Part shown: in pieces, positions 1-12,400 of the stretch
How the letters are laid out: each line of letters begins with the position of its first letter
How positions within the stretch are numbered: the first letter of the stretch is position 1
Source of the DNA: Platynereis dumerilii
Lineage: Eukaryota > Annelida > Polychaeta > Phyllodocida > Nereididae
DNA: 64,000 nucleotides
Assembly (NCBI GenBank): GCA_026936325.1
Contig: JAPTHN010000003.1
Coordinates: 65,608,692 to 65,672,691, forward strand
Reading direction: 5' to 3'
Position numbers and translations under genes: made by a program
Notes under the pieces: generated by a model
What the model was told of the DNA's origin: nothing
The model's input: the letters and a program-made list of their open reading frames with translations, nothing else
Databases searched by the model: none

Positions 1-1268
1 AAAAAGAAAGCTTTCCAATGTAAAAAAGAATTGGCGGGCTATCCAACATAATTTTCGAACTATGATCTTTTCAAAATTGTATGTCATTACATTAAAACAT
101 ACAGTAAAATACTAAAAAAGTGTGGGATTTATAACGAAAAGCAGCATCACTCGAACAATATCCATGAGATGTTTATGAAAAATTAAAGGAATATAGCTGA
201 AACTACACTTTATTGAAAAACAAGTCTTTGAAGGGGGGTTACCGATGTTTTTTGAGAGTTACGTTGTGTACAATATGAGAAAATTATGAAAAACAGTTCA
301 ACAAAAATAAGTCCCCTTAAAATAAACTTGAATATCTCAAAGATTCCTTCTCCGATTTTTATAAAAGATGGATTGGATTATAGGCCTGTATATCGACCCA
401 GAATGTGTGCATTTATAGTTCAGTGCAATTATTTCTGGCTGAGCCAGCAGCCTTCAATGAGCCTAACCCTGTTTTCAAAAATCTGTGGCTTTTCCAATGC
501 ATATGAACAATTTGACCAAGCGGGGGAGCCACCAGCTGGGGAATTTTTGTTGAACTGTGGAGTACAATAGGTGGAGCAACTGTATTCTGTGGGATTCAAC
601 TTTAAAGTCATAAATATTAATTGGTCTGATCAGCTGGTTTGTATAATATCTAAGTATATTTAAAACTGTGAAACTTAACAAACATCCCATCTGAACTGGT
701 GCTGAGATATCAAACTCTTAAGGTGTTAATCCTACCACCAACTGTCCTACACAATAAACAAAAGAGTTAAACAACTCAGCTTCCTGTCAAATATAACAAT
801 AAAACATTGTTGGATTTCACCAAAATGGCAATTGATAATTTGATATATCCATTCAGAATTGAACGCAGTCCCCGACAATAGCCTGAATAGGTTAATGCTT
901 CAATTAAGCTAGGAATAAAAATACTTCTAAATCGAACTACATTTAAAACATGATTGACCCATTTTCAATAAATCCTTTTCAAAACAAATGAAGCATGTGA
1001 CATTAATACACCTAAACAGCCAATTTTGTAATTCACTGCATGCACAGCATGGACCCGACCAACAACAATTGGCTTATTGGCAAGTAAAGATAGTGCCAGT
1101 TCTGCACCCTAGAGTTCAGGGCTAAGACAGTGCAGCCCTCCAAAGCCAGTTCTTGTTCTGGTCCAAGAAATTGGTGAACAGAAAAAAAACCCAAATAATT
1201 TACTCATATAATTTACACTTTTTAATTTTTTGAAAAATTTCCAGTTCATTGTAAGAAAGATATAGGCC
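1..1268. other. AT-rich non-coding stretch, probably SLC7 intron 1
   Basis: I see no exon, RNA gene or delimitable repeat here. The sequence lies downstream, in minus-strand sense, of the first coding exon of the SLC7 transporter, so it is most simply the continuation of that gene's first intron. I looked for the expected next SLC7 exon (transmembrane helices 4 and 5) on the minus strand and did not find it, so it should lie beyond the left edge. Confidence 0.5.
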
Positions 1269-1270
1269 TA

Positions 1271-1443
1271 CCCTCAATTAAACTCTCTCATTCATCGAAG
1301 CCATTTGACCTTTAAATCAATTTCTTGACCTCTAATTTTGATTACGAGGGTTGACCTAGATTTAGGCGCAATTTCATGAACGTGACAGCTGTGACAATCG
1401 TGTCAATTTGTGACTGTGGAGCATAGAGGCTCTAATTTGAGGG
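1271..1443. mobile_element. Short TA-flanked MITE candidate
   Basis: Imperfect terminal inverted repeats CCCTCAATTAAACTC and, read inversely, CCCTCAAATTAGAGCC bound a 173-bp segment. A TA dinucleotide flanks each side (1269-1270 and 1444-1445). Size and TA flanks fit a Tc1/mariner-type non-autonomous element. The repeats are short and imperfect, so this is moderate at best. Confidence 0.4.
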
Positions 1444-1445
1444 TA

Positions 1446-2819
1446 TACCCTTTGTACCAGTGCAGCCAATTCCCAAAGAGTTTAAAGTACATGATTAGCC
1501 AATTATCCAATTTCAAATTTTACAATATGCTCAAAATTACTAAAGCTACATTTTCATGATTTTGTGTTGCTAATCTCTAAATTCAGACCACACAGCTATG
1601 AGGTTGAAGTCAATATAATTTAACAGAATTATGTGGAATTTAGGAAATCATATAGCATGATTTATATGCATGCACCCCAATACACAATGTGTACAGCTTT
1701 TGTTAAGACTGGCATTACCATGCGATGTTATATAATATCCAATACAGTTGAATACACAACTTGTGGATTGTCAAACTGAGCATGGTCATTCATCATTTTT
1801 AGCCACATATGTCAAAAATCTAAAGAGATACTCATGAATGCTGTTTCGTAGCAAGTTTCACAATGGGAAAAAAAATTTTGATTGCCATATCAGTATCATC
1901 CAAGGGTCAAAATTCAATTTGATGAAATTTATTTTTTAACACAAAAACTAATGTAAGAGCCTAATTCCTAGTTTTGTACATTTCTTCAGTTCTGTATCAT
2001 ACTATTGATTCAAAGATTTCAAGCACTCCACTATGACAGAATTTTTATCTGAAAATTAAATACTAACTATCTACCTGTTTAACTATCTATCATCTAAAGT
2101 ATTCACTATTCATCCAAGTTCCAATAACATGTATATGGCTTGCATCATTAAATGTCGGTCTTTCAATTTTAACGATATTTTTTTCGCCAGAGGTGCAAAT
2201 GCTTTAAAAGGTTACTTTGTAAACTTTAAAATTAATGGTAAGACTTCAGTTTCGCTGAAGTGCAACATTTACAGGACTTGTTTCTCAACCTTGAATAATT
2301 TTGGTGGTTATCACATTGAATCAAGGAGCTGAACTATTACAATTCCAATCTAATAATCACATTTCATGTTACTTGATTGACGCACAAATCATCTCCTGAA
2401 CTTCGAGCATCAAAGTTTTTTAGACGAGTATTCTCAAGAGTCGAGACCTTCACCTTCCATCAAGAAGGCCATGTGCATAAAATGTGAATGATGCAATCAA
2501 AAAATTAATCAAGGATTTTAATAAATGCAAATTAACCGCATTGCAAACTTGCTATGCTAAACATGGTTGAAACTATAATTCAATCAAGGTCTGGCGAACA
2601 TGACGAATAACACAAAATCAGTTAATTGGTAAAAGATCAGCTCTTCGAATAATTCGATAAAGTAATTAAATTGTTTCGATCATTACAAAATTTGGAAATA
2701 GAACATTAATTTCAATTCAACATAGGCAGTTAATTAATATAAAAAAGTAAACTTCAACTTCACTTTGATATGAAACATGTATTACCAACTCAATTAAATT
2801 TATCACATTCTATACTCAC
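1446..2819. other. Probable SLC7 intron 1, non-coding
   Basis: AT-rich sequence directly follows the splice donor of the SLC7 first coding exon on the minus strand. Short open frames here resemble no protein I know and have no splice context. No structured repeat was recognised. Confidence 0.5.
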
Positions 2820-3255
2820 CTATAGATAAAGCAGCTAGTAGTCTGACAACTTCATCAGGAGGGTCACAGGTTGGAAAGATGGGTTGAAGGATGTAATAAG
2901 CAAAAGTTAATGCAGTGATGGCATTGCCAGTGGGGATGATAATTAGCAGAGCTACCCACAAATACAAGAAGGCAGGGAGGCCTCCAAAAGCCTCATAAAT
3001 GTAGGCATAATCAGCCCCTGACTTGAGAATGCAGGTGCCAAGTTCAGCATAACACATGGCCCCAATCAGGGAGATGACTCCACACAAGGTCCATATTAGC
3101 AGTGAGCCACCAACTGACCCTACTTCTTGTAGTACACCTTTTGGAGACACAAAAATCCCAGAGCCAATGATCACTCCAACAATAATGGCCACACCATTGT
3201 GCAGGCCCAAGTTCTTCTTCAACTTCACTGTCTCACTCTGAGGTTCTGAAGACAT
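2820..3255 (-). CDS. SLC7 (LAT-type) amino-acid transporter, first coding exon, partial gene
   Basis: This exon encodes the N-terminal 145 residues (plus one base) of a heteromeric amino-acid transporter light subunit of the SLC7/LAT group, a 12-helix antiporter of the plasma membrane. Helix 1 carries the family motif GSGIF (residues 31-35) after [12 protein letters not shown]. Helix 2 (about 50-73) and helix 3 (about 90-128) follow. The segment FPTC ends at Cys130, which aligns with the LAT1 cysteine that forms the disulfide with the SLC3A2 (4F2hc) heavy chain. That cysteine supports a LAT rather than a CAT identity. The ATG at 3255 starts a short polar tail before helix 1, as expected. The exon ends at 2820 with donor G|GTGAGT in phase 1. 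The rest of the gene (about 330 residues in family members) would lie left of the window. The exact paralogue (SLC7A5, 7, 8 or a lineage-specific copy) cannot be told from this exon. Confidence 0.88.
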
Positions 3256-3763
3256 CTTGATACTTTGTAGAACAAGATTGGCAGCAATCTACAACTCTCG
3301 ACCTGTCAGTGCAGCTACAGCAGCTCAAAACACGTGGTTCCTTGCAGCGTCTGTCAAAACGGAACAAATGGCAGACGTTCAAATGATGATTTCTCAATGG
3401 ATCGCTCCCTTCAAAAGGCTCTAAGTGACAGGAATGATGTGTAAGCAAGTCCAGAGCGATGTAGACATAGCCTTGTGGAGAAGACAAGAGTCTGAAACAA
3501 GCTGAACAGGTCTGTTCTGGTCAGAATGCACTGAGCTTATGGCGCCTTTCTAGTGCAGCAAGCATGGAGATGATGACATACCACGTGCACCTGGGCGCCC
3601 TCTGTAAACATAACAAGATTTATTTAGGTCAACACCAGGTGGCAGTCCAGCCAATGATTTTGTTTCCACTAGAGCAAATTTTGGCACCACTGTACAGACT
3701 TTCCAAATCTTCAGATTTCTCACCCCAGTAGTCAGTGGAGGATCCACCTGGCTTCAAAAAGCC
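3256..3763. promoter_or_regulatory. SLC7 5' UTR/promoter region (inferred)
   Basis: This interval lies immediately upstream of the SLC7 start codon and before a transposon boundary. It must hold at least part of the 5' leader if the first coding exon is also near the transcript start. No TATA box or clear core element was recognised. Open frames seen here on either strand are unsupported. Confidence 0.3.
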
Positions 3764-3767
3764 TTAA

Positions 3768-4876
3768 GGTGACTCAAGCGTGGTAGTTTGATCATACAGA
3801 TTTTTCTAAAATTTTGCACAGGTAGTCTATGGGACCCATACATTCCAAAAATGAAAAACAAAAAAATTTCACCGACTGGTTTGGTTGCCATGGTAACAGC
3901 ATATTTGGCCTGATGACTGCTTAAAAGTTATAAATTGAGTTTTTGGTTATGTACCACAGAATAAAGCATTACATGCATTTGTCACACAAAAATGTCAGAA
4001 ATGTCTTCCCAAGGATTTACACCAATACATTTGCCATAAATTTGAAGAAAAAGGTTAAAATACTTTTTTCTGTAAGAGCTCAAAGGGCACAAACACACTA
4101 ATTAATTGCAGATTTTTCATGCATTGATTTTGGCAGTAATCAAATTTTAGGAAAACGATCATACAGATTTTTTTTAAAATTTGCATATATCATAAACAGG
4201 TTATTGTCAAACAAATGTCCAAAAATAAAAAAAATTCACCGAGTCGTTTTTTAACTGAAGTACCATGACTATGCCAATGTCAATTTAAAGAAATAAAGAC
4301 AATTTTAGACACAGTTGACTGAAATAAGTTGAGAAAATTCTTTTGATAAAGACCAGAAGCTGAAACTTTGAATCAGCATAGAATAGGTGTTACTGCATTC
4401 AATAAAAAAATAATTATTGTTCTATCTGAATTAGATCTCATTTAAACAGCAAATTACTGGCTGCCATGCTGTTAAAAAAAAGAGAGCAGAAAATGGTAAC
4501 GTCACAACTTTTTCAGGGCCTGCAGCAGTGGTGACGCTATGTTGCTAGGCAACCAGGCTGCTCAGAAGTGTGTGCAGCATAGAAATACATAGAACGGACA
4601 TGAGGCTCTGGCAGATGAAGCAACCAAATCCACCATCTTGGAACTGCCCTGTATCCTGGCACAATTAACCGTGACGTCACCAACAACAGTGATGTCACTT
4701 ATAACAATGGCATGACGTCACATCATAATTAGTCTATTGTGAGAATTTGTGACGTCATGTCTCAGGGCAGTTCCAATATGGTGGATTTAGTGACCTCATC
4801 TTCAGCTGGCATCATACAGCCTCATGTCCGTTCTATGCATTTCTATGGTGTGCAGTGTACCACGGTTGAGTCACCT
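3768..4876. mobile_element. TTAA-flanked non-autonomous DNA transposon (piggyBac or Kolobok type)
   Basis: The termini are GGTGACTCAAGCGTGGTA and the inverse of TACCACGGTTGAGTCACC, matching at all but one of 18 positions. Each is flanked by TTAA (3764-3767 and 4877-4880). TTAA target duplication is typical of piggyBac and Kolobok superfamilies, and I cannot choose between them. There is no transposase. Inside, a second imperfect inverted repeat (about 4570-4650 against 4755-4855) forms a long hairpin, and a segment beginning GATCATACAGATTTTT is present twice (3790 and 4158). Three perfect TGACGTCA palindromes sit in the hairpin region. Confidence 0.85.
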
Positions 4877-4880
4877 TAAG

Positions 4881-6173
4881 GGGTCCTGAAGGCTAATTCA
4901 ATTGGTGCTGAAGCAAAGACACCTAATCAAATGACTGAATAAGCAATATTAGAGGCCACATCAGACGGAAAATATTGAACTTATGTGATTTTTTTTCAAT
5001 CTATAGGAAGGGGTCTTGAAAGGGGTTGAGGCTTATACAATAATACCCACTAAATCTCCCCCAGATCCATGCAGACCTATCTTGTCTGCAAGCTAGCTTG
5101 CGGCACACTAAAAAGCCATCACATTTCCGTAATCTGGAATGCAATCCAATAACCTGGAAAAAATATCTACCCATGGTGTATGGTGATTTGCAAATGACAT
5201 GAACCATCTTATTTACTACCAGGAAGCTTCATTAGCGTCAATAGCATTTTTATGGAATTTAAAAGCATAAACAATAGACATTAGGCAGCGTTTTTTTATT
5301 TCATCAAGAATGAATAAGACAGGGAAATAATGATAACAATGTAATCTGCTGTACCACTCAATTGTGTCCACTCAAGATAATTTAAGCATTTATACATTTC
5401 TATGGCAACTTTGCAATTAATCTTCTCCTGTGAAAAAAATAACAAGTGAACTAGAAGTTGCCTCTCAAATAATCCCAAATCACTATTTCATAATTATACA
5501 GCACCTAACAGGCCTAAAGCTGTTCATGATGTACAATTCATTCACACTCAACGTTTCTTGCACACTATCAGACAAATTAAGGACTCTGTGTGTTCGATTT
5601 TTTAAAAAATTGTCATGATTCTATAGACTCAAGTCTCAAGTATTCGTATAACAAAACTCTTACCACCTCTTAACTCATATGCATACTCCAAAAATCTCAA
5701 TACGGCTTGATCATTATGATGCGCACATTCTCCATAATTTCAAACGGCCAATTTATGGGATTAAAGATCTCAACATCTTTACATGTATACCATTTTTCCT
5801 CAACTAATTAGCACCTGTTTCAATGATGAAGCATTTGATAATCATCTGAAAGTTCACAACCAACAGAACAGTATTTTCCAACATAACTTCCCTCATATAG
5901 CCTACATTACATTAATTTGAATAATGTCATTCAACACTGAATAAATAAATAAATATTTCAATTATGCCTACTTGAAATATTCAAGATTAGGATATAGGCA
6001 AGTCCAAAACAAATTTCCATCTCAAGAACACCTTTCAGGCCCTAGCTCATTTTCATTTTCAAACATCCAATCAGAACTTCTAAAATGTTTTTGTGATATT
6101 CTCACTCTTTGCATAGTTCATGCTAATAGTACATCATTGATGATCAAGTCTTTTCTTATCATCTCCATTCACT
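4881..6173. other. Intergenic region including TMEM143 3' UTR
   Basis: The minus-strand 3' UTR of TMEM143 should extend leftward from 6173. A TTTATT on the plus strand near 5294 would read AATAAA on the minus strand and could be the polyadenylation signal, giving a UTR of roughly 0.9 kb. That is a guess from one hexamer. No other gene is visible. Short open frames here look random. Confidence 0.35.
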
Positions 6174-6493
6174 TTAAAACCATCCATATTTCTTCCTTTT
6201 CTTCTCTTCCTTCTTGTATTCTTCCTCTGGTTCTTCTGTGATCTCGTGGTCGTAGCCTTCGACCAAATCCTGCTCATGGACTCTTGGTATTAACGTCTGC
6301 AACGTCTGTGGAAGGTTCCTCACAGCGGCATCTAGTGGCAGGACATGTAGGCAGTTATTGAGGTCAACGCTCAACAATCCTAACTCCCGCAAAAGTTGAA
6401 TGGCCTCCGCACTCTCGAATCGTACCCTGCTGCCCGTTTTGATTTCTACCCATTCCTCAATGCGGCGCTCAAGTTGAATCGATGGCATCATTC
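6174..6493 (-). CDS. TMEM143: TMEM143 exon 6 (terminal coding exon)
   Basis: It follows acceptor TTTTAG|GA and completes a Gly codon begun in exon 5. It encodes residues about 430-535: MMPSIQLERRIEEW, a possible small helical domain, then an acidic EEPEEEY stretch and a basic KKEEKKRKKYGWF end, with TAA at 6174-6176. Confidence 0.85.
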
Positions 6494-9400
6494 CTAAAAC
6501 GAAAATCATAATGCTCAACAGTTGAACCTTTAGAACCATAAATCTAAAAGTGTTGCCTTTATGTCATATTTCATACAATTGTCATTTTAACTACTTTTGG
6601 AGGGATACTGACTATCACCAAGCATGTTAACAAAATTTTGTTAGCAATTTTTTCTGCCTGTATTCTAGTGACCCCATAAACAAATTATAAATAGCTTCTA
6701 GGCAACGGAAGAGGAGAAAGCCAGCTTCTTGTACCATAACTACTTCAACATAGACCAGGCCTTTCAAGCACATTTGAGAATCGTTCAAATATACTGGATC
6801 CATCAAAATCATTTAGGCCTATATTTTGAACTATTTGAAGTTTTCAGAATTGTTACAATTCAACATTTTCAAGATCTGAACTTCTAAGCACAGTGCATCT
6901 TGTAAATGGGGGAAATTATTCTCCCACCAATGACTACCATGCAACAGATAGATCTTAATAAAAGTTTAAATTTAACTTCAAAATGCTCCTTCTGCTTACC
7001 TAAGTCATTTGGACCAATTTCATCATCATCCTTGAGCTTGGAGCTGGGAGCCCTGTTTGTGAGGAGAAAGGTGTAGACCAAGAGGGCCTCCTTGAATAAC
7101 TCGTCCTCAGCTCGGTCAACGAGTAGAGTAAGCAATCCTCGGTTGTTAGCAATGTTCTTGAAATACAGGGTTCTACTTAAGTCGTTGACGTACTGAAGGT
7201 GTCGATTTTTGTACGACGTCCACGACGCCACACCAGCTGCACCCGTAACCCCCGTAAATATCAACATCCAGTCGATATGCAAATGAGCTAGAAGGGTCAC
7301 GACCTTTGCCAGTACACTAACGGCAGCGATTGATGCCAGAGATGTAACGATAGCTTTATCTCGCCTTGACATAGATATTTGGCCATCGGGTAACAATTTA
7401 GAAAGGTCGGTGATCGGTACCTCTTTGAATGCTTTCAATAACAGTTTGTCGTCCCTTTTCAAGCGGACTGCTAGCACCACTCTTTTGTAGAATTCCGCCG
7501 GTTTTGATGGCGACCTTTTAAATAAGTAATTGATGATGGTCTGTAGTAGAGTTAGGCGTACCTGTGGAACTTCTTTTCCCAATGCCCACAACCTCAACAC
7601 GTCGTAATTATCTGTATTCACAGACACCTGAAAGATGTAATTGAGAACTTGATAAAAGATCCTGCGCAGGAGATGGATGATTGGGGCTTTACGTCCTGTA
7701 TTTATGCACTTGGTAGGCTAATTAGGACAGGAGTAGGATACAATGAAGTGAAGGATGATTAAAACTGTCATCCAACATCCAGCCGAGAAAGGAAACCTCT
7801 TAAATACAATGCTAATTGTGCAACAAATCAATACTTTAAATTAATGATAACAACTTGGTTATTGAAGAGAAATGATCAAACATTCATAAATTTTCATCAA
7901 GCATTGCAAAAAAAAAATCCAAGAACTGTTTCTTTTCATTCCACAAAATTGAAGGATTTCACAGGTATCCATCCACCTGACGAGAGCACATGTCTTAGAA
8001 TACACTAAGGACTGAAAATTACGCTTGTTCATTTTACCTAATTATACAAACTGAACAAACATTAGTAACTCAGAATCATTTTGAGAATTAAATCCTCTAC
8101 CAATTAGGCAGATAGCAAAGTATTTCAAACATTTATATTACACAGAATGACTTACAATGACTTTCTCCTTTGAGCTGACATGTTCTGCCATGGCAGAGTC
8201 AATCACACTCCTCGGGACTTCATGGAAGTTGGCTCTTTCCATGACCATGGCTAATTTCTGCATCAGCCAGAACTCATTGTCCAGTCGTTCTCTTCTGTTC
8301 CACTGCCGTGTCTTGATTGTGTCTTTGTCTGGGTTGATTGGGTCAAATAATGACTGAAAAAAAGCAATCAAATATAATTATGAGGTCTGCCGAAATTACT
8401 TTTTTATCAAGGAACATTTAGAGAGTGAATAAAAAATATTGTAGGCAGCAATGTGGGCTGAAAATTTATTATTATCAGAATATACACGGTTCAATAAAAT
8501 CTTGTAATCAGACGCTAACAAAGATATCAATTCATTTACCAGGCAAAAAAGTAAGTCGACATTTATTTTCAATAAGATTAATCTACAAAAGTAGAAGAAA
8601 ATTGGTCATTAATTAAACTACTCTGATGTGAAATACCTGAATATGTGTCAGCTCGTGAACATGCGAGTCTGACACACAGAAAATAGTACACTTCCATTAC
8701 CTTTAGATCTTCTAACAGGCCATGGTATTTGTTGATAATTGCACTGTCCAGAGCCTTGGAGAACTGGTCAAATTTCTTAAGTTCTTCTTCTTTCAAGAAA
8801 TCTTTTTCAGTCATCAAGTGACGAATGATGGACAACCTGGTGATTGGTACATAGTGGTCCCTGAAACAAAGAGAAAATGTTTTTTAACTTGCACAAAAAA
8901 GTCTACATTTATTATTTACCCCCAGTGGTTGAAACAGCCCATGTTATTTGGGGGGGTCTCTCAAGTTCCAAGGCCCGAAGAGTTGAAGCCCTTGTAACCG
9001 CAATTCTGCGGGATGCCAGAAGCGCTTTAAAGCCGAGGTGTTTCAGATGCTCTAAAAATGAATTCCGAGCACTTTATAGGCATGTTTATCTCAGAAAATT
9101 GGTTGTGTAAAACCTATTGGTGATGCTTATAAATCACAAGAGGTTGTAGTATGATGATCAATCTTTACTTGTTGGTTCATGCTTATTCCTCCTAACAAAT
9201 TCACTATTTGGGGGGCGTTTTTTCAGGACCCCCTCTGGGTCCTTCTAAAAATGCATTTGAGGGGGCCCCAAGAGCATTTGGGGGGTCAAAACCCCCTTGA
9301 CCCCCCCTTATTTCGACCACTATTTACCCCTTACCATTGAATACAGCTGATTTATAAATATAAAATTTATTTGAGAATTAATTGTTTATATAAAGTTGTT

Positions 9401-12400
9401 AATTCAGTCAAACAAATTACAGCAGTTTTCGAGCAAGCTTGGTCAGTTCACTGAGAACCCTACAGATCATAAACTTGGATATCCCAGAGTAAAGATATCA
9501 AGCAATTTATAAACTGTTAAAATCACATTATAATATCAGTCAAGACACTGCAACTGGTTGACCTTGGAGAAATGTCTTTGTTTTTAAGTAGCCAATGGTC
9601 AACTTTTAAGGTCAGCAAAGCAGTTTATAAATGGGTCTACCCAGATGTCAGGGTGGACATTAGGGTGTCCCAAAAAAAGTGAAAGTCTGAAATTCATTGG
9701 GGCTAACCTCTAAATGTGTTCTATAGCCCCTCTCTGACTCCCATGTAAAATTTCAGCTCATTTGAACGTGTTTTAGATGTTGCTCAAGAGCCCAAAAGAT
9801 AGATACCGCTGTTATCGTTTAAGTATCCCCGTTTGGTGGGGTAAAACTTTTCACCCTTTCTCCAGACACTCGGAGAAAGTTTTGGTTGTTAAAAAGCCAT
9901 TACCACGAGGACAGTTTCCGACTGTGTTTCTCTCATTTAGGGGTGATGACCCTCCCAAATATGGGCCAATCGGTAAATTGGGCTTTGTTTTCTTCAACCA
10001 ATGACCCAACATATAGTGTCACCAAGAATATACTAAGGCATTTGGGGCAAACATAGAAGGGGTAACTCAAGGACACTGTCTTGTTGGGGACAGGGCTAAT
10101 GGTTTTTTAAAGACCAAAACTTTCTGTGGCTGTCTGAAAGAGGGGTGAAAAGTTTTACCCTTCCAAACGGGGATACTTAAACGATAACAGCGGTAGGAGT
10201 TTAACATTGAATTTTCATGCGAAAATGGCTATTTTAGCCAATAGCTCACAAATCATCGGTTTCAGTCCAACCAAACACATTGATAGTTGATACAAAGGTG
10301 TATAAATCATTCTGCACATTTTGGTACCAATTTTATATTTATAACTTGCTTGGGTATTGAGAAAATCTACATATATGGGAAATACTTATTTACGCGATTT
10401 TCTGTGATTTAAAGAAAACTTCTTAAGATTGTTTCAATAGTCTGAAACAGATTGTAAGACATTGGTTGATGTTTTTGTGTCTCTGTCACACTATGGAACC
10501 AATATGTGATTGTCCCATGTTTAAATTCAAAATTAGACTGCAATTAATCTTCATTAAGAAAGGTGCTTTGTCTTGACGTCAATTTTTCATGTAAAATAGT
10601 ATATATTTGCCAATAACACAAGAACGAAGTGAGGTACAGATATGAAATTAGTACCACAGTGTGAAGAATAATTTATACATCTTTGTATCAACTGTCCATG
10701 TGTTTGGGTGGATTGAAACTGATAATTTATGAGCTGTTGGCTAAAATAGACATTTTCGCATGAAAATTCAATGTTAAACCCCTATCTATCTTTGGGGCTC
10801 TTGAGCAACATCTAAAACACCTTCAAATGAGCTGAAATTTTACATGGGAGTCAGAGAGGGGCTATAGAACACAAGTAGAGGTTAGCCCCAATGAATTTCG
10901 GACTTCCACTTTTTTTGGGACACCCTAGTGGACATTAACAAACTTTCAGTCTAAACGGGATCTAAACGGGATCTAAAGGGGATCATTATCCCGGCGTGTA
11001 ATTGAGACCTGCATTGATTATTTTACCCAGGGCCCCTACCCCAGCCTCCAAACGAGACAGGCTTCTATTTCAGACCAGGCTTCTATTCGAGGAAATATGG
11101 TAGTGAAATATCACACTGCATACAAAAAGGCTTAAGTAGTATGCCACATACATGTATTACGGTAATTGGCCTTCACATTTACTTATACTTGTTCTGATGC
11201 AATATTGTGGATCTCTATCGTGGTTATTTTCAACAGTGTTAATTCATAAAGTCATTCATGATTTTGAGTTTTTCATACAGTTATTATTAAACTTTGAACA
11301 AAATTATTGAAGAACAATCAGAACTAATTTGTGTCAAATTTTGAATATCAAATTTGTCTGAAGCTAATTTCCAAGAACAGGGGTATATGTAGAAATTGTC
11401 TGCGGCAATGGGGAGGGGGTTGCATAACTAGGCAGCTATGGATAGTGCAGCCCTCTTGGGCAAGTCTATGCACCATTGGAGCTCCTCTATCCCATTTGAT
11501 TATGATGATATGATCCCATGAGCTTTACCTGTAAGGGATGAGAGTGGGGTCGTCCACCGCAGCCGCTGCAGCACCAACAGGGGTATCTTTGGCGCCATCT
11601 GGAGTCTCACTAGGACCTGGCGTGGACTCAATGATGATTTCTGCCGGACCTCCTGCTTTGGTAAAACGGAAAGTGATGTTTCTCCTTTGCATAGACGTGA
11701 CACATGCTGATGTGCACCCCACCTGGTGGTTGAGATCTTGACCAGAACTCTGGGGTAAACTCTGCGAGCAAATATAAATAGTATTAAATGCACTGAGTTA
11801 TGTTAATTTGTTATAGACAATAATCATCAATGTGCAATGTCCTAGACTCCTAGTTACTTTCATCTAGCTTGCATGCAGTTTCATCATTGACATCATTAAT
11901 TTCTAAAGACAAACTTTATTTAGGGCCGACACATGATGGTTGGGTGGCTATGGATTTTACCCCTGGGACAAACTATTTTTTTGCATGTGATGGCGCGACA
12001 AACTTTTCTATCGCAATTTAAACATTATGGTAGGGTCTTCACCCTCCCTAACTACACAAATAGAAAATACAAAATACTTTAAATAAAGTTCCACTTCATG
12101 CGTTGCAATGGATTTTGAGGTTTTTATGACACATCTATTTAAAATGTGTTACAGGCGGAAACAAACTTTTTAAAGAATTTCATGTTTTTTTTCTCCAAAA
12201 TACCCCCTCCCCCCCCCCCAAAAAAAAAAAGATCATCTGGTTGGCAGGTTGGCACCTTCTAAAGCACTTTCATTTAGAAAACAATTTAGATGGCCCATGG
12301 GTTACAGTTGGTGTTGAAGACTTTATTCTCCCTGGACAAACCTGCAGCGTTACCCCGATTGTTTACGTTCCTGGCTGCAGGTGCAAGACCTTGGGTGTGT

